A stretch of 64,000 bases of DNA. Source: Kiloniellales bacterium (lineage in GTDB: Bacteria; Pseudomonadota; Alphaproteobacteria; Kiloniellales; JAKSBE01). Shown here piece after piece: positions 9,984 to 19,980 of this stretch (position 1 is the stretch's first letter; every line of letters begins with the position of its first letter). The notes beneath the pieces were generated by a model. The model was not told the origin of the DNA and searched no databases. It saw nothing but the letters and a program-made list of their open reading frames with translations. The stretch spans positions 1 through 64,000 of the forward strand of contig JASJBF010000026.1 of assembly GCA_030066685.1 (NCBI GenBank). The letters run 5' to 3'. The position numbers and the translations under genes were made by a program.

Positions 9984-10796
9984 TTAGTTGCCCTCGAAGA
10001 CCGGCTTTTCCTTGGCCACGAAGGCCCGGTAGGCGCGCTCGAAATCGGCGGTCTGCATGCAGATTGCCTGGGCCTGGGCCTCCGCCTCGATGGCCTGCTC
10101 CAGGCCCATGGCCCATTCCTGGTTGAGCATGGTTTTGGTGATGCCGTGGGCGAAGTTGGGGCCCTCGGCCAGGCGCTGCGCCAGCGCGACCGCCTCGGTC
10201 TCCAACTCCGATGCCGCGACCAGCCGGTTGAAGAAGCCCCAGCGCTCGCCTTCCTCGGCGCTCATGGAGCGGCCGGTGAACAGCAGCTCGGCGGCGCGGC
10301 CCTGGCCGATAACCCGGGGCAGTAGGGCGCAGGCGCCCATGTCGCAGCCGGCCAGGCCGACCCGGGTGAAGAGGAACGCGGTCTTGGCCTCGGGCGTGCC
10401 CAGGCGCAGGTCGGCGGCCAGGGCGATCATGGCCCCGGCGCCGACGCAGACCCCGTCGACCGCCGCGATCACCGGCTGCGGGCAGGCGCGGATCGCCTTG
10501 ACAAGGTCGCCGGTCATGCGTGTGAAGGCCAGCAGGCCCTTCATGTCGCGCTCGACCAGCGGGCCGATGATCTCGTGCACGTCCCCGCCCGAGCAGAAGT
10601 TGCCGCCCTTGGGGGCGAAGACCACTGCCGAGACGTCCTCGGCGTAGACCAGGGCGCGGAAGGTGTCGCGCAGCTCGGCATAGGACTCGAAGGTCAGGGG
10701 GTTCTTGCGCTCCGGCCGCGCCAGGGAGACGAGGGCGACCTCGCCGTCCATCCGCCAGTCGAAGTGCCGGGGCTTGAGGGTCTTCATCGCAGTCAT
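9984..10796 (-). CDS. Enoyl-CoA hydratase/isomerase family protein
   Basis: 270-aa crotonase-fold protein with oxyanion-hole segments [13 protein letters not shown] and [20 protein letters not shown], and the [19 protein letters not shown] region. It would hydrate or hydrolyse a cyclic enoyl-CoA in the beta-oxidation-like stage of 2-aminobenzoyl-CoA breakdown. ATG 10796 lies 3 nt after the MarR gene. A second ATG three codons in (MKTLKP) is possible. It is followed directly by the long inverted repeat. Confidence 0.9.
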   Translation of the reverse strand: MTAMKTLKPRHFDWRMDGEVALVSLARPERKNPLTFESYAELRDTFRALVYAEDVSAVVFAPKGGNFCSGGDVHEIIGPLVERDMKGLLAFTRMTGDLVKAIRACPQPVIAAVDGVCVGAGAMIALAADLRLGTPEAKTAFLFTRVGLAGCDMGACALLPRVIGQGRAAELLFTGRSMSAEEGERWGFFNRLVAASELETEAVALAQRLAEGPNFAHGITKTMLNQEWAMGLEQAIEAEAQAQAICMQTADFERAYRAFVAKEKPVFEGN

Positions 10797-10799
10797 GGC

Positions 10800-11276
10800 T
10801 CAGGCCGTCCCGTTGCCTCTGGGAAGCCGCTCCAGAAGGGAGATCAGCTTGTCGGTGTCGCCGGGGGAGACGGCGGCGAGGATCTCGTCGACCCAGCCTT
10901 CGTGGGTCTCCGCCATCTCCTCGAAGAAGGCGCGGCCCTTGGCGGTCAGGCGTACGAAGGTCGCGCGGCGGTCCTGCTCGTCGGGCACGCGCACCACGTG
11001 GCCGTCCCGGACCAGGCGGTCGACGATGCCGGTGACGTTGCCGTTGGAGACCATCAGCAGGCGCGACAGCTCGGTCATGGTCATCCCGGCCTCGAAGCGG
11101 AACAGCGCGGCCAGGACGTCGAAGCGCGGCAGGGTCACGCCGTAGCCGACCCGCAGGCGCTCGCGCAGCTCGCCCTCCATGAATCGCGTGCTGCGCAGCA
11201 GCCGAAGCCAGAGCCGCAGGCGCTGCTTGCTGGGACGGTTCTCCGCCACCCGGCGCTGGCTGCCGGCACGGGGCAT
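10800..11276 (-). CDS. MarR-family transcriptional regulator
   Basis: 158-aa winged-helix regulator: TMTELSRLLMVSNGNVTGIVDRLVRDGHV is the recognition-helix region and DRRATFVRLTAKG the wing. It lies inside the catabolic operon with a 1-bp TGATG overlap with the SDR gene. MarR proteins in aromatic-CoA clusters (BadR, CouR, GenR types) usually bind the CoA thioester and derepress their operon. The palindrome at 14358-14399 in front of abmA is the obvious candidate operator. Confidence 0.9.
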   Translation of the reverse strand: MPRAGSQRRVAENRPSKQRLRLWLRLLRSTRFMEGELRERLRVGYGVTLPRFDVLAALFRFEAGMTMTELSRLLMVSNGNVTGIVDRLVRDGHVVRVPDEQDRRATFVRLTAKGRAFFEEMAETHEGWVDEILAAVSPGDTDKLISLLERLPRGNGTA

Positions 11277-12043
11277 CAGACCTCGCCTCCGGCGATCGCG
11301 ATGGCCTGGCCGGTGACGGCGGCCGCACCGATCGAGCAGAGCCAGAGCACGGCCTCGGCGACCTCCTCGGGCCGGACGAAGCGGCCCTGGGGGTTGCTGG
11401 CCTGCAGGCGGCGCCGCGCCTCGGCCTCGCTGCGGCCCGTGGCCTCGGCGATGACCCGGATCGAGTCGTCCAGCAGCGGCGTCTCGGCGAAGCCCGGGCA
11501 GACCGCGTTCACGGTGATGCCGCTCCTGGCGGTTTCCTGGGCCAGGGCCCGGGTCAAGCCGACCACGCCGTGCTTGGCCGCGCAGTAGGGCGCGACATAG
11601 GCGTAGCCCTTGAGGCCGGCGGTCGAGGCGACGAAGACGATGCGCCCGTCGCCGCGCGCCTGCATCTCGGCCAGGGCGCCGCGGGCGCAGAGGAAGGCGC
11701 CGGTCAGGTTGACCGCCAGCATCCGCTGCCAGAGCGCCAGGTCCGTCTTGCCGAGCGGCGCGCTCTCCGCCGCGCCGGCGTTGGACACCAGGATGTCGAG
11801 CGGCCCGAAGGCGGCGCGGGCGGCCTCGAACATCGCCGCCACGCCGGCCTCGTCGGTCACGTCCGCCGGCACGGCCGCGGCCCTGGGCAGCGCGGCCGCG
11901 ACCGCCTGCAGCGGCTCTTGCCGCCGCCCGACCAGGGTGACCGCGCAGCCCCGGGCCGCCAGAGCGCGGGCGATGGCGGCGCCGAGGCCGCTGCCGCCGC
12001 CGGTCACCAGGGCATGCTTGTCGCGCAGCTCGGCCAAGGTCAC
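11276..12043 (-). CDS. Short-chain dehydrogenase (3-hydroxyacyl-CoA dehydrogenase type)
   Basis: 255-aa classical SDR: NAD-binding [12 protein letters not shown] near residue 12, NAG in VSNAGA, catalytic Ser in VASTAG and YCAAK. The frame remains open far upstream, but GTG 12043 overlaps the abmA stop (GTGTGA) and puts the nucleotide-binding strand at the usual position. By context it oxidises a hydroxyacyl-CoA intermediate after the enoyl-CoA hydratase. Confidence 0.9.
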   Translation of the reverse strand: MTLAELRDKHALVTGGGSGLGAAIARALAARGCAVTLVGRRQEPLQAVAAALPRAAAVPADVTDEAGVAAMFEAARAAFGPLDILVSNAGAAESAPLGKTDLALWQRMLAVNLTGAFLCARGALAEMQARGDGRIVFVASTAGLKGYAYVAPYCAAKHGVVGLTRALAQETARSGITVNAVCPGFAETPLLDDSIRVIAEATGRSEAEARRRLQASNPQGRFVRPEEVAEAVLWLCSIGAAAVTGQAIAIAGGEV

Positions 12044-14337
12044 ACCTTCATCGTCCCGGTCTCGCCGCGGGCCGCCAGGCGCTGCAGCTGGTCGCGTCCG
12101 GCCAGATAGGGTTTGGGCCAGACCGCGTCCGCCTGGCCCAGGGCCGCCGCCGCGTGCAGGGTCCAGTAGGGATCGGCCAGGTGCGGCCGGGCCAGGCAGC
12201 AGAGGTCGGCGCGCCCGGCCATGAGGATCGAGTTCACGTGGTCCGGCTCGTAGATGTTGCCGACGGCCATGGTCGCCAGCCCGGTCTCGTTGCGGATCCG
12301 GTCCGAGAAGGGCGTCTGGAACATGCGGCCGTAGACCGGCTGGGCCCGGGTCGAGGTCTGCCCGGCCGAGACGTCGATGATGTCGACCCCGGCTTCGCCC
12401 AGCCTGCGCGCGATGGCCACGGCCTCCTCCAGCGTGACGCCTTCGTCGCCGACCCAGTCGTGGGCCGAGATGCGGATCGAGATCGGCTTCTCCGCCGGCC
12501 AGACCGCGCGCACCGCCTCGAAGACCTCCAGCGGGAAGCGCAGGCGGTTGTCCAGCGAGCCGCCGTAGGCGTCGCCGCGCCGGTTGGTGAGCGGCGTGAT
12601 GAAGGCCGAGAGCAGGTAGCCGTGGGCGCAGTGCAGCTCCAGCAGGTCGAATCCGCAGCGCAGCGCCATCTCGGCCGAAGCGACGAACTGGTCGCGGACC
12701 AGGTCCATGTCCGCCTTGGTCATCTCCCTCGGCACCTGGTTGGCCTCGGACCAGGGCACCGGCGAAGGCCCCATGACCTCCCAGTTGCCGGTCTCGAGCG
12801 GCGCGTCCATCTCCTCCCAGCCGAGCTGGGTCGAGCCCTTGGGTCCGGAGTGGCCAAGCTGGATCGCCACCTTTGCCGGCGTCTCGGCACGGATGAAATC
12901 GACGATCCGGGTCCAGGCGGCCTCGTGCTCGGGCGCGTAGAGGCCGGTGCAGCCGGGGCTGATCCGGCCCTCCGGCGAGACGCAGGTCATCTCGGTATAG
13001 ACAAGCCCGGCGCCGCCCTTGGCCCGCTCGCCGTAGTGGATCAGGTGCCAGTCCGTCGGGTTGCCTTCGACCGCCTTGTACTGCGCCATGGGCGAGACCA
13101 CGACCCGGTTGGCCAGCTCCAGACCGCGCAGGCGGAAGGGCACGAACATCGGCGGCCGGGCCCGGTTCGGCGTCTGGCCCGTCGCCTGGGTCTCGAACCA
13201 GGACTCTGCGCCCTCCAGCCAGCCGCCGTCGCGCAGGCGCAGGTTCTCGTGGCTGATCCGCTGCGAGCGGGTCAGCAGGGAGTAAGTGAACTGCACCGGG
13301 TCCAGGTGCAGGTAGCGCTCGACCTGCTCGAACCATTCGGTCGAGTTGCGCGCCGCCGATTGCAGGCGCAGCACCTCGGTTCGCCGCTCGTCTTCGTAGC
13401 GGGCGAAGGCGGCCGGCATGTCCGGCTCGGACTGCAGGTAGTCGGCCAGAGCGATGGCGCTCTCCAGGGCCAGCTTGGTGCCCGAGCCGACCGAGAAGTG
13501 CGCGGTCGCGGCGGCGTCGCCCATCAGGACGATCTTGCCGTGGGACCACTTCTCGCAGAGCACCCGTGGGAAGTTCAGCCAGGCCGAGCCGCGCAGGTGC
13601 TTGGCGTTGGACATCAGCTCGTGGCCGCCCAGGTAGCCGGCGAAGAGCTCTTCGCAGCGCGCGATGGTCTCAGCCTGGCTCATCCGGTCGAAGCCGAGGT
13701 TGCGCCAGGTGTCCTCGGCGCACTCCACGATGAAGGTCGCGGTGTCCGCGTCGAACTGATAGGCGTGGACCCAGATCCAGCCGTGTTCGGTCTCCTCGAA
13801 GATGAAGGTGAAGGCGTCGTCGAACTTCTGGTGGGTGCCGAGCCAGATGTACTTGCAGGCCCGGACGTCGACGTCGGGCTTGAAGACCGCGGCGTGCTCG
13901 CTGCGGATCTTCGAGTTCAGCCCGTCGGAGGCGACGATCAGGTCGTGGTCGTCGAAGTCCGCGGTCGAGGCGATCTCGGTCTCGAAGCGCAGCTCGATGC
14001 CCAGCTCCTGCGCCCGGTCCTGCAGGATGTTGAGCAGCTTGCGCCGCCCGATGCCGCAGAAGCCGTGCCCGGAAGAGACCGTCCGGCTGCCCCGGTAGTG
14101 GACCGCGATGTCGTCCCAGTAGGCGAAGTGCCGGCGGATGACCTCGGCGCTGACGGGGTCGTTGGCGGCGAGGTTGTCCAGGGTCTCGTCGGAGAGCACC
14201 ACGCCCCAGCCGAAGGTGTCGTGAGGTCTGTTGCGCTCGACGACGACCACGTCGTGGGCGGGATCGCGCAGCTTGGCGCTGATCGCGAAGTAGAGCCCCG
14301 CCGGGCCGCCGCCGAGGCAGGCGATACGCTTGGCCAT
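12040..14337 (-). CDS. abmA: 2-aminobenzoyl-CoA monooxygenase/reductase (bifunctional salicylyl-CoA 5-hydroxylase/oxidoreductase type)
   Basis: 765-aa two-domain flavoenzyme. Residues 1 to about 390 are an FAD aromatic hydroxylase (GGGPAG at 9-14, [20 protein letters not shown] near 275). From about 395 it is an Old-Yellow-Enzyme FMN barrel ([33 protein letters not shown]). This fusion is the signature enzyme of aerobic anthranilate breakdown: it hydroxylates C5 and reduces the ring, dearomatising 2-aminobenzoyl-CoA. The start ATG 14337 has GAGGAG upstream. It is the first gene of the 12-gene minus-strand operon, with a palindrome-rich promoter region immediately upstream. Confidence 0.93.
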   Translation of the reverse strand: MAKRIACLGGGPAGLYFAISAKLRDPAHDVVVVERNRPHDTFGWGVVLSDETLDNLAANDPVSAEVIRRHFAYWDDIAVHYRGSRTVSSGHGFCGIGRRKLLNILQDRAQELGIELRFETEIASTADFDDHDLIVASDGLNSKIRSEHAAVFKPDVDVRACKYIWLGTHQKFDDAFTFIFEETEHGWIWVHAYQFDADTATFIVECAEDTWRNLGFDRMSQAETIARCEELFAGYLGGHELMSNAKHLRGSAWLNFPRVLCEKWSHGKIVLMGDAAATAHFSVGSGTKLALESAIALADYLQSEPDMPAAFARYEDERRTEVLRLQSAARNSTEWFEQVERYLHLDPVQFTYSLLTRSQRISHENLRLRDGGWLEGAESWFETQATGQTPNRARPPMFVPFRLRGLELANRVVVSPMAQYKAVEGNPTDWHLIHYGERAKGGAGLVYTEMTCVSPEGRISPGCTGLYAPEHEAAWTRIVDFIRAETPAKVAIQLGHSGPKGSTQLGWEEMDAPLETGNWEVMGPSPVPWSEANQVPREMTKADMDLVRDQFVASAEMALRCGFDLLELHCAHGYLLSAFITPLTNRRGDAYGGSLDNRLRFPLEVFEAVRAVWPAEKPISIRISAHDWVGDEGVTLEEAVAIARRLGEAGVDIIDVSAGQTSTRAQPVYGRMFQTPFSDRIRNETGLATMAVGNIYEPDHVNSILMAGRADLCCLARPHLADPYWTLHAAAALGQADAVWPKPYLAGRDQLQRLAARGETGTMKV

Positions 14338-14357
14338 CTCTCGCGGCTCCTCAAGTG

Positions 14358-14399
14358 CTTCAAGCCTAAAATTTTAGATATAAAATTTCAAGCTTGAAG
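14358..14399. promoter_or_regulatory. abmA: AT-rich inverted repeat, probable MarR operator/promoter of the abm operon
   Basis: A 42-bp imperfect inverted repeat ends 21 bp before the abmA start. It contains a perfect 12-bp palindrome TTCAAGCTTGAA at 14387-14398 and a related copy TTCAAGCCTAAA at 14359-14370, with an AT-only centre. In such GC-rich DNA this AT island is the best promoter candidate, and MarR dimers bind palindromes of this size. No experimental support. Confidence 0.6.
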
Positions 14400-14474
14400 T
14401 TATGAGTCGCCACAGGCCCACGTTCTTGCCGAGGAAATCGTTCGTTACTCCGGCCAGGCCGCCGGGGTTGCCGC

Positions 14475-15770
14475 CTAGACGCCGTCGCGGGCGATGAAGG
14501 AGAGGCCGTCCATTTTCACCGAGTTGAGCGGCAGCAGGTTCTCGTCCTGGTCGACGACCACGATGGTGATCAGGGTGCGGCCGGCCTCGGCTGCGACGAC
14601 GGCCGGGATCTGCATCGTCTTGGTGACGTTCATGTAGATCTTGATCGGCTTCATCTGCGGCCGGACGCGGCGATCGAACTTCTCCCGCGCCGGCGGCAGG
14701 GCGCAGTGGCCGTCTTCGCCGTAGCACATGGACTTGCCCAGCAGGATCCGAGACCCGGCGTAGTGATCGTTGCCCTCGGTCGGGGTGTCCGCGTCGGCGT
14801 CGGGCTGGTTGATGAAGACGCGCAGCTCCCGGGTGCCCTCGAGCGGATGGCCGACGTTGTGGAACTCGATGATCGCCGACTCGAAGCCGTCGGCGAGGTC
14901 GGCCACCGAGAACTGCGTCGGCGAGGCGTTGAAGGCCGCCAGGCCCGCCGCGACGTCCTTGCGGTCGAAGGACTCGAAGCACTCGTTGGCGATGTAGTCG
15001 TAGCCCAGGCTCATGCGGTGATTGACCGTCGTGCCCACGGTCATGTCGACGCCGGGCAGCGAGAAGTCGAGGCGCGGCACCACCGCGCCGTCGTGGCTCC
15101 GCTGCCAGCGCGCCCACTGGCGGTCGACGTTGGCATGGTGGATCCAGAAGATCGGGTCGTAGCCGGCGTAGTCGAAGGCGCCCATGTCGCCGCCGACCCG
15201 GACGTGAAGGCCGCCGTGCGGACCGTTGATCTCGCCCTGGAAGGGCAGGAACTCGTCCTCCTCGAAGGCGCTCTCCACTTCCTGTTTGAGTCGCGCGTAG
15301 CTCGGCGTCGTTCGGTTGCCGCGCCGGCTCATCCGGTCCACGAGGGTCCCGTCGGGTTCCCGGTAGTAGATCGGTCCGGCGAAGAGTGGGTTGTCGCTGC
15401 CGTCGGCCAAGGTCGCGTCGCGGCAGGGCGCGGGCAGGTCGTTGGAGGCGAGGGTCGCGGCCCCGCTCCAGTTCCAATAGGCCAGGGTCACGTCGGGGCT
15501 GTGGAACTGCATCGCCTTCTCGAGCCCGTAGAGGTAGGCGCGGTGCCAGGGCAGGAAGAGGCGGCCGTGATCGCAGTCCGCTTCGGGGCGGCCGTGCTTG
15601 CCGGCCCAGTACTGATAGCCGCGATTGTCATCCCGGTTTCGGATGCCGTAGACTGCGCCATAGGCGGCACGCAGCGTGTCGATCTCGCTGTCTGAGAAGT
15701 TGTTGATGTTCTTGCGATGCCGAACGTCTCCGAGCGCCGCCCGCTTTGCGTTGATGTCGAACTGCGACAT
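14475..15770 (-). CDS. Tyrosinase-family type-3 copper protein
   Basis: 431-aa protein with both dinuclear-copper sites: CuA His59, His68, His76 (in HGRLFLPWHRAYL) and CuB His185, His189, His212 (PHGGLHVRV and DPIFWIHHANVDRQW). The family oxidises phenols or o-diphenols to quinones. A C-terminal region of about 170 residues after the CuB site is probably a beta-sandwich lid domain as in plant-type polyphenol oxidases. No signal peptide is evident. ATG 15770 has GAGGAGG upstream. It is followed by the abm promoter region, but nothing links it to that operon. Confidence 0.9.
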   Translation of the reverse strand: MSQFDINAKRAALGDVRHRKNINNFSDSEIDTLRAAYGAVYGIRNRDDNRGYQYWAGKHGRPEADCDHGRLFLPWHRAYLYGLEKAMQFHSPDVTLAYWNWSGAATLASNDLPAPCRDATLADGSDNPLFAGPIYYREPDGTLVDRMSRRGNRTTPSYARLKQEVESAFEEDEFLPFQGEINGPHGGLHVRVGGDMGAFDYAGYDPIFWIHHANVDRQWARWQRSHDGAVVPRLDFSLPGVDMTVGTTVNHRMSLGYDYIANECFESFDRKDVAAGLAAFNASPTQFSVADLADGFESAIIEFHNVGHPLEGTRELRVFINQPDADADTPTEGNDHYAGSRILLGKSMCYGEDGHCALPPAREKFDRRVRPQMKPIKIYMNVTKTMQIPAVVAAEAGRTLITIVVVDQDENLLPLNSVKMDGLSFIARDGV

Positions 15771-15887
15771 GGCACAGCCTCCTCACGGCTCTTGTGTTTG
15801 CTTTGCGCCGCCGCCCTGGCGGCCGCTTGCCTCGGTGTCACCGAAGGGTCTCGCCGGGCCGAAGGCCAGGAGGCAGGGGTAGACCGC

Positions 15888-16235
15888 ATGCCCGGCGAGA
15901 AAACGAGCTATTCGCCCCAGGACCTTATGGGTGCCTGGAAGCACGCCCACGAAGAAGATGATCCGAAGGACTCCTTGCGGCAGGTCTACCGACCGGGCAG
16001 CGGGGCCTTCAAACCCTCCCGCGGCCGCGAAGCCTTCGAACTGAAGGAGGAAAACCGCGCCACTTTCGACGAGATCGCGCCGGCCGACGGGTCGATCCCG
16101 ACCGAAGCGCGCTGGCGGCTGGAGTCCGGCAACCTGCTGGTCATCGAGCAGCCGGACGGCCGGGTCCGGCGCTGGCAGGTCGAGGAGGCCGCGCCGGACC
16201 GCCTGGTCCTGCGGGAGATACTCGACTCCCCCTGA
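15888..16235 (+). CDS. Hypothetical protein, small beta-rich domain
   Basis: 115-aa reading from ATG 15888 (AGGAGGCAGGGG upstream). The composition looks genuinely coding, and residues from about LMGAWKHAHEEDDPKDSLRQ onward resemble a lipocalin-like META/DUF fold; I recognise no specific family. The frame is open back to 15717, and that extension contains a signal-peptide-like stretch (RLLCLLCAAALAAACLG), so a secreted form with an upstream start overlapping the divergent tyrosinase gene is possible. Function unknown. Confidence 0.6.
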   Translation: MPGEKTSYSPQDLMGAWKHAHEEDDPKDSLRQVYRPGSGAFKPSRGREAFELKEENRATFDEIAPADGSIPTEARWRLESGNLLVIEQPDGRVRRWQVEEAAPDRLVLREILDSP

Positions 16236-16333
16236 GCCGCAGATCGCGCGTCGGAACACCTGCCGACCCTCCGCGTCGAAGCGCCCTCGATCGCCGGCCT
16301 CGCCCCTGCCGAGGCCGGCGCCGGGGACCGGGC

Positions 16334-17224
16334 TCAGAGCTCTCGCTGGACCCGGGTGCAGGCCTTGTAGAGCCCGGGATCCGATTCCTCGTTCTGCAGG
16401 ACCTCGGGCCTGAAGGTTCCGATCATGTCCTTCATGCGGGCGACCTGCTGGTCGGTGAACCTGTCCATCCAGTCGTCGTCCACGTAGTTCATGTAGTTCT
16501 GGACGGGCGCGGCGTCGCCGGGATTGCAGGCGTTGTGCCGCAGCCCGACCTCGGGCTTTCCGAAGTTCGGCCCGCTGTGCGGGACGGTGTCGCCGACATG
16601 GTCGCCGGTCGCGCTGCAGCCGCCCTGGAAGGTGTGGTAGAGGCCGAGCCAGTGGCCGACCTCGTGGGTCGCCGTCTGCCCGAGGTTGTAGGGCGGCGGC
16701 CCGATCTCCGGCAGCGAGCTGAAGAGCACGACGACGCCGTCCATCACCGGGTCTCCGGCCAGGTCCCAGGGGAAGGTGGCCCAGCCCAGAAGACCGCCGC
16801 CGTTGGTCGTGTAGAAGTTCAGCGTCGTTTCGGGGTCGGTCTGTAGGGCGGTCTTGGCCGCGCGCTCGGCGGCGGAGTCGTGCCCCATCCGGAACCAGTC
16901 GGCATTGTTCACCTCCTCGACGTCGGCCTCGCTGTGGGTGAAGACGATTCCGTGCAGCCGGTAGGCCGTGTTCAGCACGCGGACCTGGTCCTCGCGCTGC
17001 TGCGCGTTCACAACGCCCGCGGCGCCGTCGGTCAGGTGGATGAACTTGATCGGGATGTGGATGTTGCCGGTCGTGTCCCGGAAGGCGGCGTTGGCGCTGC
17101 GGAATTCCCGCAGCTTGGCGTCGACCTGGTTCCGCTTGACGTAGCTCGGCCGCGAACACCCGCAGCGCCGTCCGAAGGACTCGAAGTCGTCGTAGTCATA
17201 ACCGCCGATGTTGTAGGTCTGCAT
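16334..17224 (-). CDS. M43-type (pappalysin/cytophagalysin-like) zinc metalloprotease
   Basis: 296-aa metzincin. The extended zinc motif HEVGHWLGLYH is at 187-197 (three His ligands plus catalytic Glu188) and the Met-turn is in NYMNYVDDDW (Met245), as in M43 proteases. Cysteines around 203 and 233 fit the conserved disulphide of the family. No Sec signal peptide is visible at the N-terminus (MQTYNIGGYDYDDF), which is unusual, as most relatives are secreted. It could be exported by another route or start elsewhere. It stands alone between the small hypothetical gene and a 450-bp gap. Confidence 0.87.
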   Translation of the reverse strand: MQTYNIGGYDYDDFESFGRRCGCSRPSYVKRNQVDAKLREFRSANAAFRDTTGNIHIPIKFIHLTDGAAGVVNAQQREDQVRVLNTAYRLHGIVFTHSEADVEEVNNADWFRMGHDSAAERAAKTALQTDPETTLNFYTTNGGGLLGWATFPWDLAGDPVMDGVVVLFSSLPEIGPPPYNLGQTATHEVGHWLGLYHTFQGGCSATGDHVGDTVPHSGPNFGKPEVGLRHNACNPGDAAPVQNYMNYVDDDWMDRFTDQQVARMKDMIGTFRPEVLQNEESDPGLYKACTRVQREL

Positions 17225-17676
17225 GGCTTTTCTCCCAGTTCAACGTCGGGCGCTTACGTCGCCCGGATCGGAAGCTCCGCGTCGGTCGCCGGCTTTCCGG
17301 TCGGCCGGTGCCGAACCGGGCCGAGCGGCCGCTCCGCCGCCGGCCGGACCGCTGCCGAGCAAGCCCTAGGAACGGCCCCCGCGGCGCCGTCCCTCGGCTC
17401 GATTGAGTGGGTCGCTATACTGGCGCAGCCCTCCGCACGACCTGCTCAGCCGCCGATGAAGACTTGCCGTCCGATCTCGAGGGTCTTGCTTTAGGTCAAA
17501 GTTCGTAGACCTCTTGTCGGGGACGCTAGCGCGGCGGCGGCCCGGGAACTGTGGCAATTGCCACGGCCGCCGATCGCGAGGCCGGACCTCGACGTGCTAT
17601 GCCGCTTTGCCGGGGCCTGGACCCGCCGCCGGCGGGTGGGCCCGCTCGCTCGGGCCGCCCGCCTCCACGGTTCCCT
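17225..17676. other. Intergenic region, about 450 bp
   Basis: No supported gene. It contains the promoter side of the M43 protease, a perfect 14-bp palindrome GTGGCAATTGCCAC at 17551-17564 that could be a regulator site, and the hairpins at 17621-17656 behind the hydrolase gene. Confidence 0.5.
17621..17656 (-). terminator. Tandem GC hairpins downstream of the 3-hydroxybutyrate-oligomer hydrolase gene
   Basis: Two adjacent stems, ACCCGCC/GGCGGGT (17621-17637) and GGCCCG/CGGGCC (17639-17656), begin about 20 bp after the stop codon of the minus-strand gene. There is no T-tract, so termination is only a suggestion. Confidence 0.35.
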
Positions 17677-19857
17677 CTAGTCGGGGATCCTGAGGATCCC
17701 GCCGCTGAACACGATCAGGTCCCCGGCGTCGGGGCTGGGGTCGATCGCCGGAAGGTTGACCGCCTCTTTGAGCGGCGGCACCGCCTCGAGCGGTCCGCCG
17801 GTCCCGCCGCGCGGGACGGCCCGCACCACCTGGCTCGGCGGCAGCGGCGTCCCGTTCTTCAGGTGGTCGAACATGATGTCGAGCGCCTGGAAGAGGTAAT
17901 GGTGCAGCGGGATCAGCTTGTCCGAGAACAGCGGCGTGTTGAAGGCCACGTCCAGGATGGTCAGGGCGTCCAGGTGATGGGCGTTCAGGACCTCGTAGTA
18001 GCGCAGCCCGGTCCCCGCGCCCTCGACCAGGCGGTTGAGCCCGACGTAGGCCCGCGATGTGTGGTTGGGGGCCAGGATGGCGTCCTGGCGCCCGGTCACG
18101 AAGACCGCCGGCTTGCCGCGCAGGTCGCCCTTGGCCCGGACCTTCGAGATCCCCCTGGCGATCCGCAAAGCATCGACCCGATCCCGGCCGCGGAGCTTCT
18201 TGCCGGTCTCGGGATCGCGGCCGGTCGCGAGAGCGCGCAGGCAGAGCGCGCCGTCGAGGTTCTGGTCGGCGCTGCCGTTCGAGGGGGAGATCGAGGTCTG
18301 GTCCCGCTTCGGGCCCAGGAGGGAATCGTTGTTGATGACGTTGACCTCCGCGGTCGGCGGGATGCCGTTCCCGGCCCCGAAGAGCGCCTGCTCGTCGGCC
18401 GGGTCAAGCTCGGCCGGGTTGTCTTCGCCGTCCGTCGCGCCGAAGCTGTAGCCGCAGAGGTTCCGGACCACGGAGAAGCGGCCGTAGGCGTTGGCATAGG
18501 TGATGCCGATCGCCTGGGGCACGAAGAGGCCGTAGTTGGAGGGCTGGGTGACGTTCTGCTCCGGCAGGATGCCGGCGGCGTTGATGATCCTCTGCGCGTC
18601 CTCGGCCCGCTCGTCGGTGTTCGCGCCGCTCACCAGGCCCTTCTCGAAGAGCGAGGTGCAGCGTGCCTCGCTGCCGCCGACATTGAAGGGCGCGCCGGCG
18701 TTGCTCGGCGCCAGGTTGGCGCAGCCCTGGTAGACGCTGAGGATCGTCGTGTAGTCGTAGAGGCTGCGGCTGTGGGCGAAGAGCACCTCGCCCTCGCCCT
18801 GCTGGATGCCGAAGGCGCCGCCCGGCTTCGGGTTGACGTTGGGCTCCGAGACCGCGATGCCGTCGATCAGGCCCTTCTTGTCCTGCTCCGCGGCGAGGAC
18901 CGAAGAACCGCCGCCGTTCGACACGCTTGAAGCGATGACGATGGTGTTCTCCGGCGTGATCCCGCAGCCCTCGTCGTCGCCGTCATCGTCATCGTCCCCG
19001 CCGAAGCGCGCCAGGCTTTCGCCGTCGAAATCGTCGTCGGCGCAGAGCCCGTTGACGACCGCGAAGGCGAACTCGATCGACTCCAGGACGTTGCGGCCCC
19101 AGTCGGCCTCGGGGTTGAGCTGCGAATGGGCGTGCTTGTAGGCGAGTCGGTCCGGCGTCTTGGCGTTGAAGGCGGCCAGGGCCGCGTCGCTCAGCCGGGC
19201 CCGGAAGGCGGCGTCGCGGCCGGCGACCTTCGCATCCTCGCGCTGGCCCTGGATCAGGTTGACCGTGTCGCGCTGCAGGTTGTGGGCGCCGTTGCCGGTC
19301 CCCTTGTCGGTGTAGGCGACGGCGCAGCCGTTCCTGAGGCCCCACTCGCCGGCGGTGCCGATCGCGCCATAGACGCCGCGCGAGCCCGAGGAAGGCGCGG
19401 TCACGATGCAGGGCGCCTCGAAATCGAAGCTCTCGGGCACCTGGACCATGAGGGTCACGTTCTCCCGGCCCTTGGCCCGGCCGGCGTAGGCCAGGCATTC
19501 CAGGCCGGCGATCTTGCCCTCGGTTCCGGTGTCCTCGCCCTGGGCGTCGATGTTGGGGCCGAAGAGGGTGCCGTAGCCGCCGCCGGGGTCGATCGGCACC
19601 AGGGCCCGGTAGTTGCTGAAGATCGCCAGGCTGCGCAGCTCCGCGGTCGTCGGCGGGTCCGACAAAGTCGGCGCCGTGCCGAGGAGACCCAGGCCCGAGG
19701 CGCCGAGGCCGCCGGTCAAGAGGTCGTCGGTCGCGCCGTCGTACTGGGTGCAGATCACATCGCTTCGGATGAAGCGCGGCGGCTTCGCCTCGGCGCTCTG
19801 GAAACCAAAGGCCGCCGCCATCGCCAAGGCGGCGGCCGTCGTTATCGCAGGCTTCAT
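17677..19857 (-). CDS. D-(-)-3-hydroxybutyrate oligomer hydrolase
   Basis: 726-aa exported hydrolase of the 3HB-oligomer hydrolase family, which cleaves PHB-derived oligomers to 3-hydroxybutyrate. Signal peptide from residue 1 to about 24 (AFGFQSAEA). ATG 19857 is chosen because GGAGG lies 8 nt upstream; an in-frame start 10 codons earlier lacks this. The SVSNGGGSS segment places the nucleophile at about Ser313, preceded by an alpha/beta-hydrolase core. A VYGAIGTAGEW/YTDKGTGNGAH region is typical of the family. Odd feature: an Asp-rich acidic run at about 288-296 (GGDDDDDGDDEG), perhaps a metal-binding or surface loop. Confidence 0.85.
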   Translation of the reverse strand: MKPAITTAAALAMAAAFGFQSAEAKPPRFIRSDVICTQYDGATDDLLTGGLGASGLGLLGTAPTLSDPPTTAELRSLAIFSNYRALVPIDPGGGYGTLFGPNIDAQGEDTGTEGKIAGLECLAYAGRAKGRENVTLMVQVPESFDFEAPCIVTAPSSGSRGVYGAIGTAGEWGLRNGCAVAYTDKGTGNGAHNLQRDTVNLIQGQREDAKVAGRDAAFRARLSDAALAAFNAKTPDRLAYKHAHSQLNPEADWGRNVLESIEFAFAVVNGLCADDDFDGESLARFGGDDDDDGDDEGCGITPENTIVIASSVSNGGGSSVLAAEQDKKGLIDGIAVSEPNVNPKPGGAFGIQQGEGEVLFAHSRSLYDYTTILSVYQGCANLAPSNAGAPFNVGGSEARCTSLFEKGLVSGANTDERAEDAQRIINAAGILPEQNVTQPSNYGLFVPQAIGITYANAYGRFSVVRNLCGYSFGATDGEDNPAELDPADEQALFGAGNGIPPTAEVNVINNDSLLGPKRDQTSISPSNGSADQNLDGALCLRALATGRDPETGKKLRGRDRVDALRIARGISKVRAKGDLRGKPAVFVTGRQDAILAPNHTSRAYVGLNRLVEGAGTGLRYYEVLNAHHLDALTILDVAFNTPLFSDKLIPLHHYLFQALDIMFDHLKNGTPLPPSQVVRAVPRGGTGGPLEAVPPLKEAVNLPAIDPSPDAGDLIVFSGGILRIPD

Positions 19858-19980
19858 AGGCTTTTCCTCCCAGGTGTTTCGCCGCACCCATAGAACACGT
19901 TTTGCACGCGCCGCGCGAGCGCCGGCCCTGTGGAAAACCCTGGCGAGGAAGGATCCGAAGGCGGGAAGCCTGGCCTGGCC

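Noticed and set aside
14475-17224. Tyrosinase and M43 protease as a two-gene toxin or natural-product unit
   Set aside because: They are separated by a gene on the other strand, have separate starts and share no obvious partner.
17551-17564. The GTGGCAATTGCCAC palindrome as a defined operator
   Set aside because: It is perfect but single, and no local regulator gene is near; kept only as a note in the gap description.
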